A program made the position numbers and the translations under genes. The notes under the pieces were generated by a model. That model had not been told where the DNA came from. It saw only the letters and a list, made by a program, of their open reading frames with translations, and ran no database searches. Below, in pieces: positions 1 to 4,934 of a stretch of DNA of 5,607 nucleotides; within the stretch, counting starts at the first letter, position 1; the number at the start of each line of letters is the position of its first letter. Origin of the DNA: Chloroflexota bacterium (GTDB lineage: Bacteria > Cyanobacteriota > Vampirovibrionia > Obscuribacterales > Obscuribacteraceae); assembly GCA_005240105.1 (NCBI GenBank), contig SBAT01000171.1, positions 1 through 5,607 of the forward strand, read 5' to 3'.

Positions 1-541
1 AAACTTTTTGCAAGACTTCGCGCACTTGTCCGGCAAACTTGAACAATTTCTCCAAGTCTTCATCTGCTTTGGTTGCAGCCTTGTTCTCGTTGCAGTATTC
101 CTTGCCGGGCAAATCCGAGTCGCAGGCGGCGTCGTAGATAAATCTTTCGCCGGTGCCGTTGCCTCTTTCTTGGCTAGGAGCGCGACCAGTTATGATCATG
201 AACCGCAGACCGGTGACAATACCGTCAATGAACCCCAGCGCCGTTGGACTATAGACTCGCTTGTAGAACTTCGCGCCAAGTTCCATTTCTTTTTGCATGG
301 CATCAGCTGTTTCATAAAGCGCCAAAGTTTGCGAATCAACTTTGCCGGCGAATTTGTCTACTGCAAGTGCAAATCCACGCTTGCGACGCTTAAACGGTTG
401 CTGAAGAAGCTCAAATGATTGGGCATACTCACTTTCTTTGTCGGGGGTGAGCAAGCCTTCAAAAGCAGGACTTTCTGGCGAGCTTCCGTTCGCGATCGCG
501 TTCAAGAATTCCGGTACAAAACCGTTAATTTGATTGCTCAT
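1..541 (-). CDS. Hypothetical protein, N-terminal 180 residues (3' end outside the window)
   Basis: An open reading frame with no stop runs from ATG at 541 to the left edge, giving at least 180 residues starting MSNQINGFVPEF. The start is supported by a perfect AGGAGG Shine-Dalgarno (548-553) with a 6-nt spacer. I do not recognise the family. There is no signal peptide or convincing membrane span. Visible features are a basic patch KRRKRG at about 51-56, a long probably helical stretch at about 57-95 (VDKFAGKVDSQTLALYETAD), a more hydrophobic stretch at about 101-118 (ALGFIDGIVTGLRFMIITG), two cysteines (140 and 150), and a charged helix-like end at about 155-180. It looks soluble and cytoplasmic, but the visible part gives no function. 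It is separated from tRNA-Asp by about 620 bp of non-coding DNA and probably has its own promoter and leader. The antisense frame at 8-418 is its shadow. Confidence 0.85.
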   Translation of the reverse strand, partial: MSNQINGFVPEFLNAIANGSSPESPAFEGLLTPDKESEYAQSFELLQQPFKRRKRGFALAVDKFAGKVDSQTLALYETADAMQKEMELGAKFYKRVYSPTALGFIDGIVTGLRFMIITGRAPSQERGNGTGERFIYDAACDSDLPGKEYCNENKAATKADEDLEKLFKFAGQVREVLQKV

Positions 542-547
542 AGTTAG

Positions 548-573
548 CCTCCTGGTTCGCATGCATGCGAACC
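548..573 (-). promoter_or_regulatory. Perfect 20-bp palindrome abutting the Shine-Dalgarno of the hypothetical gene
   Basis: Bases 554-573 form a perfect palindrome with half-site GGTTCGCATG and no loop spacer. On the minus strand its last base directly precedes AGGAGG (548-553). It could be a dimeric repressor operator in the 5' untranslated region, or an RNA hairpin that affects ribosome access. It does not match a LexA box or another operator I know. The symmetry is certain and the function is inferred. Confidence 0.6.
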
Positions 574-584
574 AAAAATGTGGA

Positions 585-644
585 GATAAAGAAAAAGCCG
601 GGACACTTCGTCCACCTAGATGAGGTGCACTCCGTATCCCGGCT
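585..644 (-). terminator. Intrinsic-terminator-like hairpin in the leader of the hypothetical gene
   Basis: On the minus strand an 8-bp stem AGCCGGGA/TCCCGGCT (637-644 with 596-603) is followed at once by a T-rich tract, TTTTTCTTTAT (585-596). The interior folds further: CACCT (613-617) pairs with AGGTG (623-627) around a 5-nt loop. The tract exists only on the minus strand, so termination would act on leftward transcription, about 45 nt before the ATG at 541. It may end an independent small RNA or act as an attenuator for the downstream gene. Confidence 0.65.
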
Positions 645-771
645 ATGTTGTTGTGCTAGCTAACGCCAGCCTGCGATTTATTGGTAGCTACGATAAAGAC
701 CCGAGCGTTGCGTCCTTCGTGCCACCGACATGGATGGTCAAAAGTTCTTCAAGCACTGGTTTGGTGAGGGG
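645..771 (-). promoter_or_regulatory. Candidate structured 5' leader or small RNA
   Basis: This non-coding stretch lies between a -10 candidate and the terminator-like hairpin. On the minus strand AACGC (705-709) can pair with GCGTT (662-666), and TTTAT (693-697) with ATAAA (677-681). The enclosed loop carries the self-complementary TAGCTA (685-690), and a second TAGCTA lies at 657-662 beside the stem, so a loop-tail pseudoknot is possible. I compared it by eye with c-di-GMP, glutamine, guanidine, T-box, TPP and cobalamin consensus features and found no match. No convincing short reading frame was seen. It could be an attenuator leader or a roughly 190-nt independent RNA. Confidence 0.35.
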
Positions 772-776
772 TTGTT

Positions 777-782
777 GTTATA
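777..782 (-). promoter_or_regulatory. Candidate -10 element (TATAAC) for the leader and hypothetical gene
   Basis: TATAAC on the minus strand matches five of six bases of the sigma-70 -10 consensus and lies just downstream of a very AT-rich block (783-850), as promoters often do. The best -35 (TTCAAA, 19-bp spacing) is poor. Transcription would begin near 770 and give a leader of about 230 nt before the ATG at 541. Confidence 0.3.
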
Positions 783-935
783 AGTAAAACTAAAAATTGA
801 ATTTGAAAGTAAATCGCATTTGTAACCCTACTAAATAAGACTTCTTTACTTCAATTGAAATTCCCATTATCTAGAGGAAAAATACTTAGCGATAACTTGC
901 GCGAGCACGTAGTGTTAACGTGGTGTCATCTTGGT

Positions 936-1082
936 TTTGTCATCTCGACCAAGCCGTGCTTTGCACGGCGCGTGGAGAGATCTTCCGTAACGAACCGGTG
1001 TTCGAGTCGATCAACTCGAACTGGAGCCCTTGCGGAAGATCTCTCGACTTCGGCGCAATGCGCCTACGCTCGAGATGACAAA
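936..1082. repeat. Two inverted copies of a ~50-bp REP-like repeat
   Basis: The left copy (936-987) and the reverse complement of the right copy (1033-1082) share identical 13-bp ends: TTTGTCATCTCGA at the outside and GAGAGATCTTCCG at the inside. The middles differ in sequence, but each keeps a small hairpin: GCCGTGC-TTT-GCACGGC (953-969) on the left and GGCGC-AAT-GCGCC (1052-1064) on the right. Each copy can also pair its own ends (ATCTC with GAGAT). The 45-bp spacer has another hairpin, GTTCGAGT/ACTCGAAC (1000-1007 and 1014-1021). The ends resemble dispersed TCATCTCGA...GAGAGATCT repeats found in many copies in various environmental bacterial genomes. No transposase is present. It lies downstream of tRNA-Asp and could also affect transcript ends. 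Confidence 0.75.
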
Positions 1083-1102
1083 CTAAAAAATGAACCCGCT
1101 CT

Positions 1103-1143
1103 GACACAAGCCAGGTCACTTCGCGAAGCTGGCCCACCTTGTC
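1103..1143. repeat. Bulged hairpin downstream of tRNA-Asp
   Basis: GCCAG (1110-1114) pairs with CTGGC (1129-1133) around a loop containing the 10-bp palindrome CTTCGCGAAG (1119-1128). Flanking bases (AAG near 1108, CTTGTC at 1138-1143) can extend the stem with bulges. On the minus strand a run of six T (1085-1090) follows about a dozen bases further on. It may help end the tRNA transcript, but the distance to the T run is too long for a standard terminator. Confidence 0.35.
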
Positions 1144-1162
1144 AACCAGGAGGTAAAAAATT

Positions 1163-1236
1163 CGGGACCGACGGGACTCGAACCCGCGACCTCCTGCGTG
1201 ACAGGCAGGCGCTCTAACCAGCTGAGCTACGATCCC
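1163..1236 (-). tRNA. tRNA-Asp (anticodon GUC)
   Basis: The minus strand folds into a complete 74-nt cloverleaf. The acceptor GGGATCG/CGGTCCC has one T-G pair and is followed by discriminator G, as expected for Asp. The D stem is GCTC/GAGC with AGCTGGTTA as loop. The anticodon stem CCTGC/GCAGG carries loop CTGTCAC, hence anticodon GTC reading GAC and GAU. The variable loop is AGGTC, and the T arm is GCGGG-TTCGAGT-CCCGT. The 3' CCA is not encoded; the next bases are GAA followed by a run of six T. The gene lies 39 bp behind the dnaN stop codon on the same strand, so it could be co-transcribed or use the TATACT element near 1262. Confidence 0.97.
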
Positions 1237-1261
1237 AGAATGGATTCTGGACAGGGGAGGA

Positions 1262-1267
1262 AGTATA
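1262..1267 (-). promoter_or_regulatory. Candidate -10 element (TATACT) for tRNA-Asp
   Basis: TATACT on the minus strand matches five of six consensus bases and would start transcription near 1255, about 19 nt before the tRNA 5' end. The -35 region falls inside the end of dnaN and has no good TTGACA match, so the call rests on the -10 and its position. Confidence 0.3.
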
Positions 1268-1275
1268 ACACATGA

Positions 1276-2466
1276 CTATTTGGTCTTTGACTGTACCGGC
1301 ATCAACAAGTAACGGTAGTTTTCGTCGTTATCACCCTTGAAGATTAGCGGCTTCAAAGGTCCGGTCATTTCCAGGCGTACGTCACTACTGGTCAGTTTTT
1401 GCAGAACTTCCACCACATAGCGCACATTGACCGCTACATCGAGCGGCTCGCCTTCATAACGCATCGGTACTTCATCCTGGGCACGTCCGACATCGGGTGT
1501 GTTAGACGACACCTTCAGTGTCTCACCGTCGAAGTGCAAGTTGATCAAATGTGTTCTCTCGTCGGACATGACGGCAACACGTTCAACCACAGACAATAGT
1601 GCGTCACGTTCAAAGTGAGCTAAATGCGTGTAATTAGCCGGGAAGAGCTCGTGATAGCGGGGATACTCGCCACCAATCAAGCGTGTGCTCAAATAGTGCG
1701 ACTCCGTTTCAAACGTGATTTGCCCACTAAGCAAAGCAATACGCACTTCTGGTGATTCTTTGATATCGAGCAATTTTGTCAGTTCTGCACAGGCACGAGC
1801 CGGCACAATTGCTTTCAATGTGACTGGTCTGTCAATTGTCGCCGTGGCAGCGCTCGTTGCGCCCTCGGCTTCTTTCTCGCCTTGCTCGCGGCGTGCCACT
1901 GGGCTAGCTACATTGAGCATGTCGCGTCTGTGAGCAAGCCTGGAGGCATCGGTTGCCGTGGCTTCAAAAGCCCCATCGGACAGGAGCAAATAAACACCAC
2001 CTAAAATGCTGGCAGCGTCGTAACCGGCAGCAGCAAAGGCTGTTTGAGCAATTGCCTTTTTCAAAACCTCGGAAGGCATTACCAAGCCATCGGAAGAGCG
2101 AGAGTCAAGCACCTTGGGAAAGTCTTCGGAAGCCAGTCCTGAAAGATTGAACTTGGAGCGTTGGCAGGTGACAGCTGTCTCATGCTCGGCTGACACTTGG
2201 ATGGTCACTAAGTCATTTGGCAACTTTGCCACAACTTCCAGAAGTTTCTTGCCTGGCAAAGTGACAGCGCCTGACTTATAGACAACTGCCGGGCACTTGG
2301 TTTGAATAGCCAAGTCCAAGTCTGTAGCGGTGAAGCGCAATGTCACATCATCGATTGACTCGATGAGAACATTGCTTAAAATCGGCTGGACAACACGTGT
2401 GGCAATTGCGCTGCTTACGTCTTTCAGCGCCTTAACCAATGCGTCCTTCTGGATAGCAAAATGCAT
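1276..2466 (-). CDS. dnaN: DNA polymerase III subunit beta (sliding clamp)
   Basis: The product is a 396-residue clamp that, as a ring dimer, tethers the replicative polymerase to DNA and docks other replication and repair proteins. The three clamp domains are roughly 1-125, 126-280 and 281-396. Recognisable family segments are the N-terminus MHFAIQKDALVKAL, PILSNVLIE (28-36), TATDLDLAI (46-54), ATDASRLA (171-178, usually ATDGHRLA), STRLIGGEYPRYHELFP (260-276), NVRYVVEVL (347-355) and the C-terminal YLLMPV (386-391). It is about 20-30 residues longer than typical clamps. The excess is a charged Ala/Thr-rich loop at about 190-213 in domain II, plus a short QSKTK tail. The ATG is preceded by GAGG (2475-2478) with an 8-nt spacer. 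It follows dnaA after 306 bp that probably contain oriC, so it likely has a promoter of its own there. Confidence 0.98.
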   Translation of the reverse strand: MHFAIQKDALVKALKDVSSAIATRVVQPILSNVLIESIDDVTLRFTATDLDLAIQTKCPAVVYKSGAVTLPGKKLLEVVAKLPNDLVTIQVSAEHETAVTCQRSKFNLSGLASEDFPKVLDSRSSDGLVMPSEVLKKAIAQTAFAAAGYDAASILGGVYLLLSDGAFEATATDASRLAHRRDMLNVASPVARREQGEKEAEGATSAATATIDRPVTLKAIVPARACAELTKLLDIKESPEVRIALLSGQITFETESHYLSTRLIGGEYPRYHELFPANYTHLAHFERDALLSVVERVAVMSDERTHLINLHFDGETLKVSSNTPDVGRAQDEVPMRYEGEPLDVAVNVRYVVEVLQKLTSSDVRLEMTGPLKPLIFKGDNDENYRYLLMPVQSKTK

Positions 2467-2772
2467 AGCTATATCCTCGGCAAGAACTTTATGACTGAAA
2501 GGTTACTCCTTTGGGAACCTAATTTCAAGGCTGGCTGCCATCTTTGGTGAAACTGTTCTGAGCGAGGTTACTAGATCTCTATAAATAGGAGTAAGAGGGG
2601 AAGCCGGTTTCTGTAGATAACCGGGCAACGGCTAACCAGGATTGGATCACCCCTGTAGAAAAACAGTTGGCCAAGAGATCTATCGACGATCCTTGTCTTC
2701 TTCCGCTAAAAGCCCTGCCGACAAGTAGCTGACAAACAAAAGACAGGTTATCTACAAGTTTTCGACAAGCAC
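2467..2772. other. Candidate chromosomal replication origin (oriC) between dnaN and dnaA
   Basis: This 306-bp gene-free segment combines several origin features. Two identical TTATCTACA boxes lie in opposite orientation (2612-2620 minus, 2748-2756 plus). Degenerate boxes are TTTTCTACA (2654-2662, minus) and TTTTCGACA (2759-2767, plus). An AT-rich segment near 2573-2591 follows the minus box after a GC-rich spacer, a layout like known unwinding regions. An 11-bp phased series of box-like elements lies at 2715-2767. The dnaA-dnaN gap is a common oriC site in bacteria. I did not find a clear run of DnaA-trio repeats. The minus strand must also hold the dnaN leader; GGTTACTC with GGGAACC (2501-2519) could form a hairpin in it. 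Confidence 0.7.
2612..2620 (-). promoter_or_regulatory. DnaA box TTATCTACA
   Basis: It has one change (C to T at position 6) from the TTATCCACA consensus. It lies within an inverted repeat CCGGTT (2604-2609)/AACCGG (2619-2624), so the box occupies the loop and one edge of a possible cruciform. The AT-rich candidate unwinding segment is on its 3' side after a GC-rich spacer. Confidence 0.65.
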
Positions 2773-2774
2773 TC
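2715..2774 (+). promoter_or_regulatory. Phased array of DnaA-box-like elements at 11-bp spacing, including TTATCTACA
   Basis: GACAA-type pentamers start at 2720, 2731, 2742 (GACAG), 2753 (TACAA) and 2764, exactly 11 bp apart. Read as 9-mers ending in ACA, with 2-bp gaps, they are CTGCCGACA, TAGCTGACA, CAAAAGACA, TTATCTACA (2748-2756) and TTTTCGACA (2759-2767). Only the fourth is a strong DnaA box and the fifth is a fair one. Arrays of weak sites 2 bp apart, anchored by a strong box, are known from E. coli oriC, where they guide DnaA filament growth. A similar role here is inferred. The array ends at the dnaA stop codon. Confidence 0.5.
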
Positions 2775-4188
2775 AAACGCTGAGCTGGTGCCGAATTTGC
2801 TTGATGTCTTGTGACAGGGCGGCATCTTCGGGCAAAGCATCTTTTATCCGCTTGTGCGCATATAGAGCAGATGTATGTTTGCGATTGCTGAAAGCTTCAC
2901 CGATCCTTGGAAAGCTCATGTCGAGTAGATTATGTGCCAAGTACATGGCAATGTGTCTTGGCAAAATCAGATGTTGTGATCTGCTAGTTGCACGAAGTTC
3001 GCTTACTTCAAGTCGATAATGCGAAGCTACCGCATCTAGTATCTGGTCCAGCGTGATGATTTTTTTTGCTTTCGGTGGCCCTGATGGCTCCAAGACCTGT
3101 CCAGCCATGCCGATGTTGATTGGCGTACCAGTCATGCGCGAATAAGCCGTAATGCGCAGCAGGGCTCCTTCCAGTTCGCGAATATTTGTCGTGTATGAAG
3201 AGGCAATGAATTCCAAGACATCATCCGGAACTGCCAGCCTTTCCAGCTGTGCCTTTTTGCTCAAGATGGCCAGGCGCGTTTCTAAATCCGGTGTTTGAAT
3301 ATCAGTAATTAGTCCCCATTCAAAGCGGCTCTTCAAGCGGTCTTCGAGGCGAGCAAGCGCTTTGGGTGGACGGTCGCAAGAAAGCACAATTTGTTTATTG
3401 TTTTCCTTCAGGGCGTTGAAGGTATGGAAAAACTCTTCTTGAGTTGCTTCCTTGCCCTCTATGAACTGAATATCATCAACCAGTAAGACGTCAATCTGTC
3501 GATAACGTTTGCGGAACTCTTTCATCCTGTCGTCGCGGATGTAGCTGATGAGTTCGTTTGTAAATGTTTCGCAACTCAAATAACGGACGACCAATTGCGG
3601 GTTTGATTTGAGCAATTGATTACCAATAGCTTGCATGATGTGGGTTTTTCCAAGACCAACACCACCATATATGAAAAGCGGGTTATATGAGTTGCCGGGT
3701 CGTTCAGCCACAGAAAGAGCGGCTGAATGCAGAAAACGATTATGTGACCCAATAACAAAAGTATCGAAAGTGTACTTAGACGAAAGATTTGCTGACGTTA
3801 TGCGGGCTGAAAATTGTGGCTGTGCCGGCACTATGAAATCAGCCGGCTGCGCTGCTTTTGGGTAAGCAGCCGGTTCTTCCGCCGTCAACGAGGCAATGGA
3901 TGGTACATACGAATCTTGTACGGCGTCGGGATCTACGATTACCTTGAGCGCAACCTTTTGTCCGGTTATTTCAGCCAAGACATTTATGATTAGCTCCACA
4001 TGGTTGGAGCAGAGAAAATTCTGAGTCCAGTTGTTGGGCACGCTGAGAATGGCTTCATCAGTGGTTATGACAACAAGCTGAGTGACGTTAATCCCCATCA
4101 TGTAGGTGGGTACGCTCATTTTTTGAGCAAGCGTCTTCTTGGCCAATTCCCAGATTTCGGGCGCTGATAGTTGGACTTTCCCGCTCAA
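2773..4188 (-). CDS. dnaA: Chromosomal replication initiator protein DnaA
   Basis: A complete 471-residue AAA+ initiator that binds DnaA boxes, forms an ATP-dependent filament and opens oriC. Domain I spans about 7-88 (EIWELAKKTLAQKM), a variable linker about 89-135, and the AAA+ domain about 136-365. The AAA+ domain has Walker A GGVGLGKT (175-182), Walker B VLLVDD (234-239), sensor 1 IVLSCDRPP (267-275), a probable arginine finger R288 in LKSRFEWGL, and sensor 2 NIRELEGAL (335-343). The DNA-binding domain runs from about 375 to the end, with LPRHIAMYLAHNL in its helix-turn-helix. The signature that usually reads DHTTV is KHTSA (437-441). The start is TTG at 4188: an in-frame TAA lies 6 nt upstream and the next Met (24) would cut domain I. 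AAGGA (4200-4204) stands 11 nt before it, a long spacer, so translation may be modest. Confidence 0.98.
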   Translation of the reverse strand: MSGKVQLSAPEIWELAKKTLAQKMSVPTYMMGINVTQLVVITTDEAILSVPNNWTQNFLCSNHVELIINVLAEITGQKVALKVIVDPDAVQDSYVPSIASLTAEEPAAYPKAAQPADFIVPAQPQFSARITSANLSSKYTFDTFVIGSHNRFLHSAALSVAERPGNSYNPLFIYGGVGLGKTHIMQAIGNQLLKSNPQLVVRYLSCETFTNELISYIRDDRMKEFRKRYRQIDVLLVDDIQFIEGKEATQEEFFHTFNALKENNKQIVLSCDRPPKALARLEDRLKSRFEWGLITDIQTPDLETRLAILSKKAQLERLAVPDDVLEFIASSYTTNIRELEGALLRITAYSRMTGTPINIGMAGQVLEPSGPPKAKKIITLDQILDAVASHYRLEVSELRATSRSQHLILPRHIAMYLAHNLLDMSFPRIGEAFSNRKHTSALYAHKRIKDALPEDAALSQDIKQIRHQLSV

Positions 4189-4247
4189 ACTTTATGTTTT
4201 CCTTAATCAAAAAGGTTTTGACGGCAACTCGATCAGATAACAAAGAA

Positions 4248-4265
4248 AGCCCTTAAACTAGGGCT
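4248..4265 (-). terminator. Small hairpin with weak T tract in the dnaA leader
   Basis: On the minus strand AGCCCT-AGTTTA-AGGGCT is followed by TTCTTTG. The 6-bp stem and interrupted T tract make a weak terminator or attenuator upstream of dnaA. It could equally be an mRNA-stability hairpin. Confidence 0.3.
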
Positions 4266-4278
4266 GTGTCTCGGAAAT

Positions 4279-4307
4279 ATTTAACCGAGTCCTTATAGGA
4301 CTGCCAA
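4279..4307 (-). promoter_or_regulatory. Candidate sigma-70 promoter for dnaA
   Basis: On the minus strand TTGGCA (4302-4307, five of six -35 bases) is followed after exactly 17 bp by TTAAAT (4279-4284, four of six -10 bases). Transcription would start near 4272, leaving a leader of about 85 nt that contains the 4248-4265 hairpin. AGTCC/GGACT (4288-4302) forms a small inverted repeat between the two boxes, a possible regulator site. Confidence 0.35.
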
Positions 4308-4346
4308 GAACAATGTTGCCTGAGATGATAGCATAAGTGACTAACT

Positions 4347-4355
4347 TGTAGATCA
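4347..4355 (-). promoter_or_regulatory. Possible DnaA box (TGATCTACA) in the dnaA-rpmH divergent region
   Basis: It has one mismatch to the TTATCTACA boxes in the origin candidate. It lies upstream of the proposed dnaA promoter and about 60 bp before rpmH, where DnaA could regulate its own gene or the L34 operon. A single degenerate site is weak evidence. Confidence 0.3.
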
Positions 4356-4378
4356 CTAATATATTTAAGCAATAGCTC

Positions 4379-4393
4379 TGCCAGTATTTGGCA
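4379..4393 (+). promoter_or_regulatory. Hairpin just upstream of the rpmH ribosome binding site
   Basis: TGCCA-GTATT-TGGCA forms a 5-bp stem 8 nt before AAAGGA (4402-4407). It may stabilise or control the rpmH mRNA leader. No good promoter for the plus-strand operon was found; AT-rich TAATATATTTAA (4358-4369) is the likeliest place for one. Confidence 0.3.
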
Positions 4394-4414
4394 ACTAGTA
4401 CAAAGGACACTCCG

Positions 4415-4549
4415 ATGAAAAGAACACTAATGGGCTCTAAAGTCAAAGCTAAGAAAGACAGCGGTTTTCTCAAGCGCATGTCGAGCAAAGCAGGCAAGAA
4501 GGTAATTAAAGCGCGTCGCGCTAAGGGCCGCTACAAGCTCTCCGTCTAG
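4415..4549 (+). CDS. rpmH: Large ribosomal subunit protein bL34
   Basis: This 44-residue, very basic protein is a component of the 50S subunit and binds 23S rRNA. It starts MKRTLMGSKVKAKKDSGF and ends with the family-typical GKKVIKARRAKGRYKLSV; SGF, R21 and the ARRAKGR segment match the L34 pattern, and the length is normal. The RTLxG start and the KARRxKGRxxLSV end are closer to cyanobacterial L34 than to the E. coli form (MKRTFQPS). AAAGGA (4402-4407) with a 7-nt spacer supports the ATG. It is the first gene of the plus-strand cluster, divergent from dnaA, and rnpA starts 7 nt after its stop codon. Confidence 0.97.
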   Translation: MKRTLMGSKVKAKKDSGFLKRMSSKAGKKVIKARRAKGRYKLSV

Positions 4550-4556
4550 GTTTTGC

Positions 4557-4934
4557 GTGCTGCCGGAAGAAGAGCGGTTGCGGCGAGCAAGCTTATTCAA
4601 GCGTGCTTATGCGGCAAGAAAATTCGTTGCTTTCCCGGCAGTGACTCTGTATGTCTTGCCGCGGCAAGAACGGAGCCTTGCCAGATTGCCCTTCGCCGGT
4701 TTTGTGGTTAGCAAAAAGGTTCACGCAAAGGCAACAGAACGCAACCGATCAAAGCGCCGGGTGCGAGAAGCCTACAGGCGTGTCAGGTTGGAGAAACAAA
4801 GTCTCAAGCAATGGTACGCAGTAGTGTGGCTGGTCACCGAAAAAGCGGCCAATGCCAAATTCGATGAGCTTATCAAAACAATGAGCGAAGCAGTGGATAA
4901 AGCAGACAAGTCCTTTGGTAAAACAAAACGATGA
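4557..4934 (+). CDS. rnpA: Ribonuclease P protein component
   Basis: The 125-residue basic protein subunit of RNase P binds the catalytic RNA and the 5' leader of precursor tRNAs. The family signature is ERNRSKRRVREAYR (61-74), preceded by GFVVSKKVHAKAT (48-60), the central strand and positively charged RNR helix. The N-terminal RLRRASLFKRAY (7-18) matches the usual R-hh-xx-F-xxhh segment near the substrate-binding cleft. I chose GTG at 4557, which gives the normal N-terminal length. There is no clear Shine-Dalgarno, only TAGG at the rpmH stop codon, so translation is probably coupled to rpmH. Its last codons overlap the yidD start through ATGA. Linkage of rpmH and rnpA is nearly universal in bacteria. 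Confidence 0.95.
   Translation: MLPEEERLRRASLFKRAYAARKFVAFPAVTLYVLPRQERSLARLPFAGFVVSKKVHAKATERNRSKRRVREAYRRVRLEKQSLKQWYAVVWLVTEKAANAKFDELIKTMSEAVDKADKSFGKTKR

Noticed and set aside
8..418. 136-residue plus-strand reading frame
   Set aside because: It is antisense to the minus-strand gene, which has the strong ribosome site; this frame resembles no protein I know.
645..771. Known riboswitch such as c-di-GMP-I (GGACGCAA present) or glutamine type (GAAGGACGC present)
   Set aside because: Only short fragments match; the remaining conserved cores of those classes are missing.
936..1082. CRISPR array or insertion sequence
   Set aside because: There are only two units, in inverted orientation, with no regular spacers and no transposase gene.
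1155..1160. Run of six T right after tRNA-Asp as an intrinsic terminator
   Set aside because: No dedicated hairpin precedes it; only the tRNA acceptor stem itself does, so a terminator call is not supported.
855..1217. 120-residue plus-strand reading frame ending in GTDGTRTRDLLRDRQAL
   Set aside because: Its end is the antisense translation of tRNA-Asp, a familiar false gene, and its middle is the inverted repeat.
4258..4497. 79-residue minus-strand frame in the divergent region
   Set aside because: It runs antisense through rpmH and the promoter region and has no ribosome site or family resemblance.
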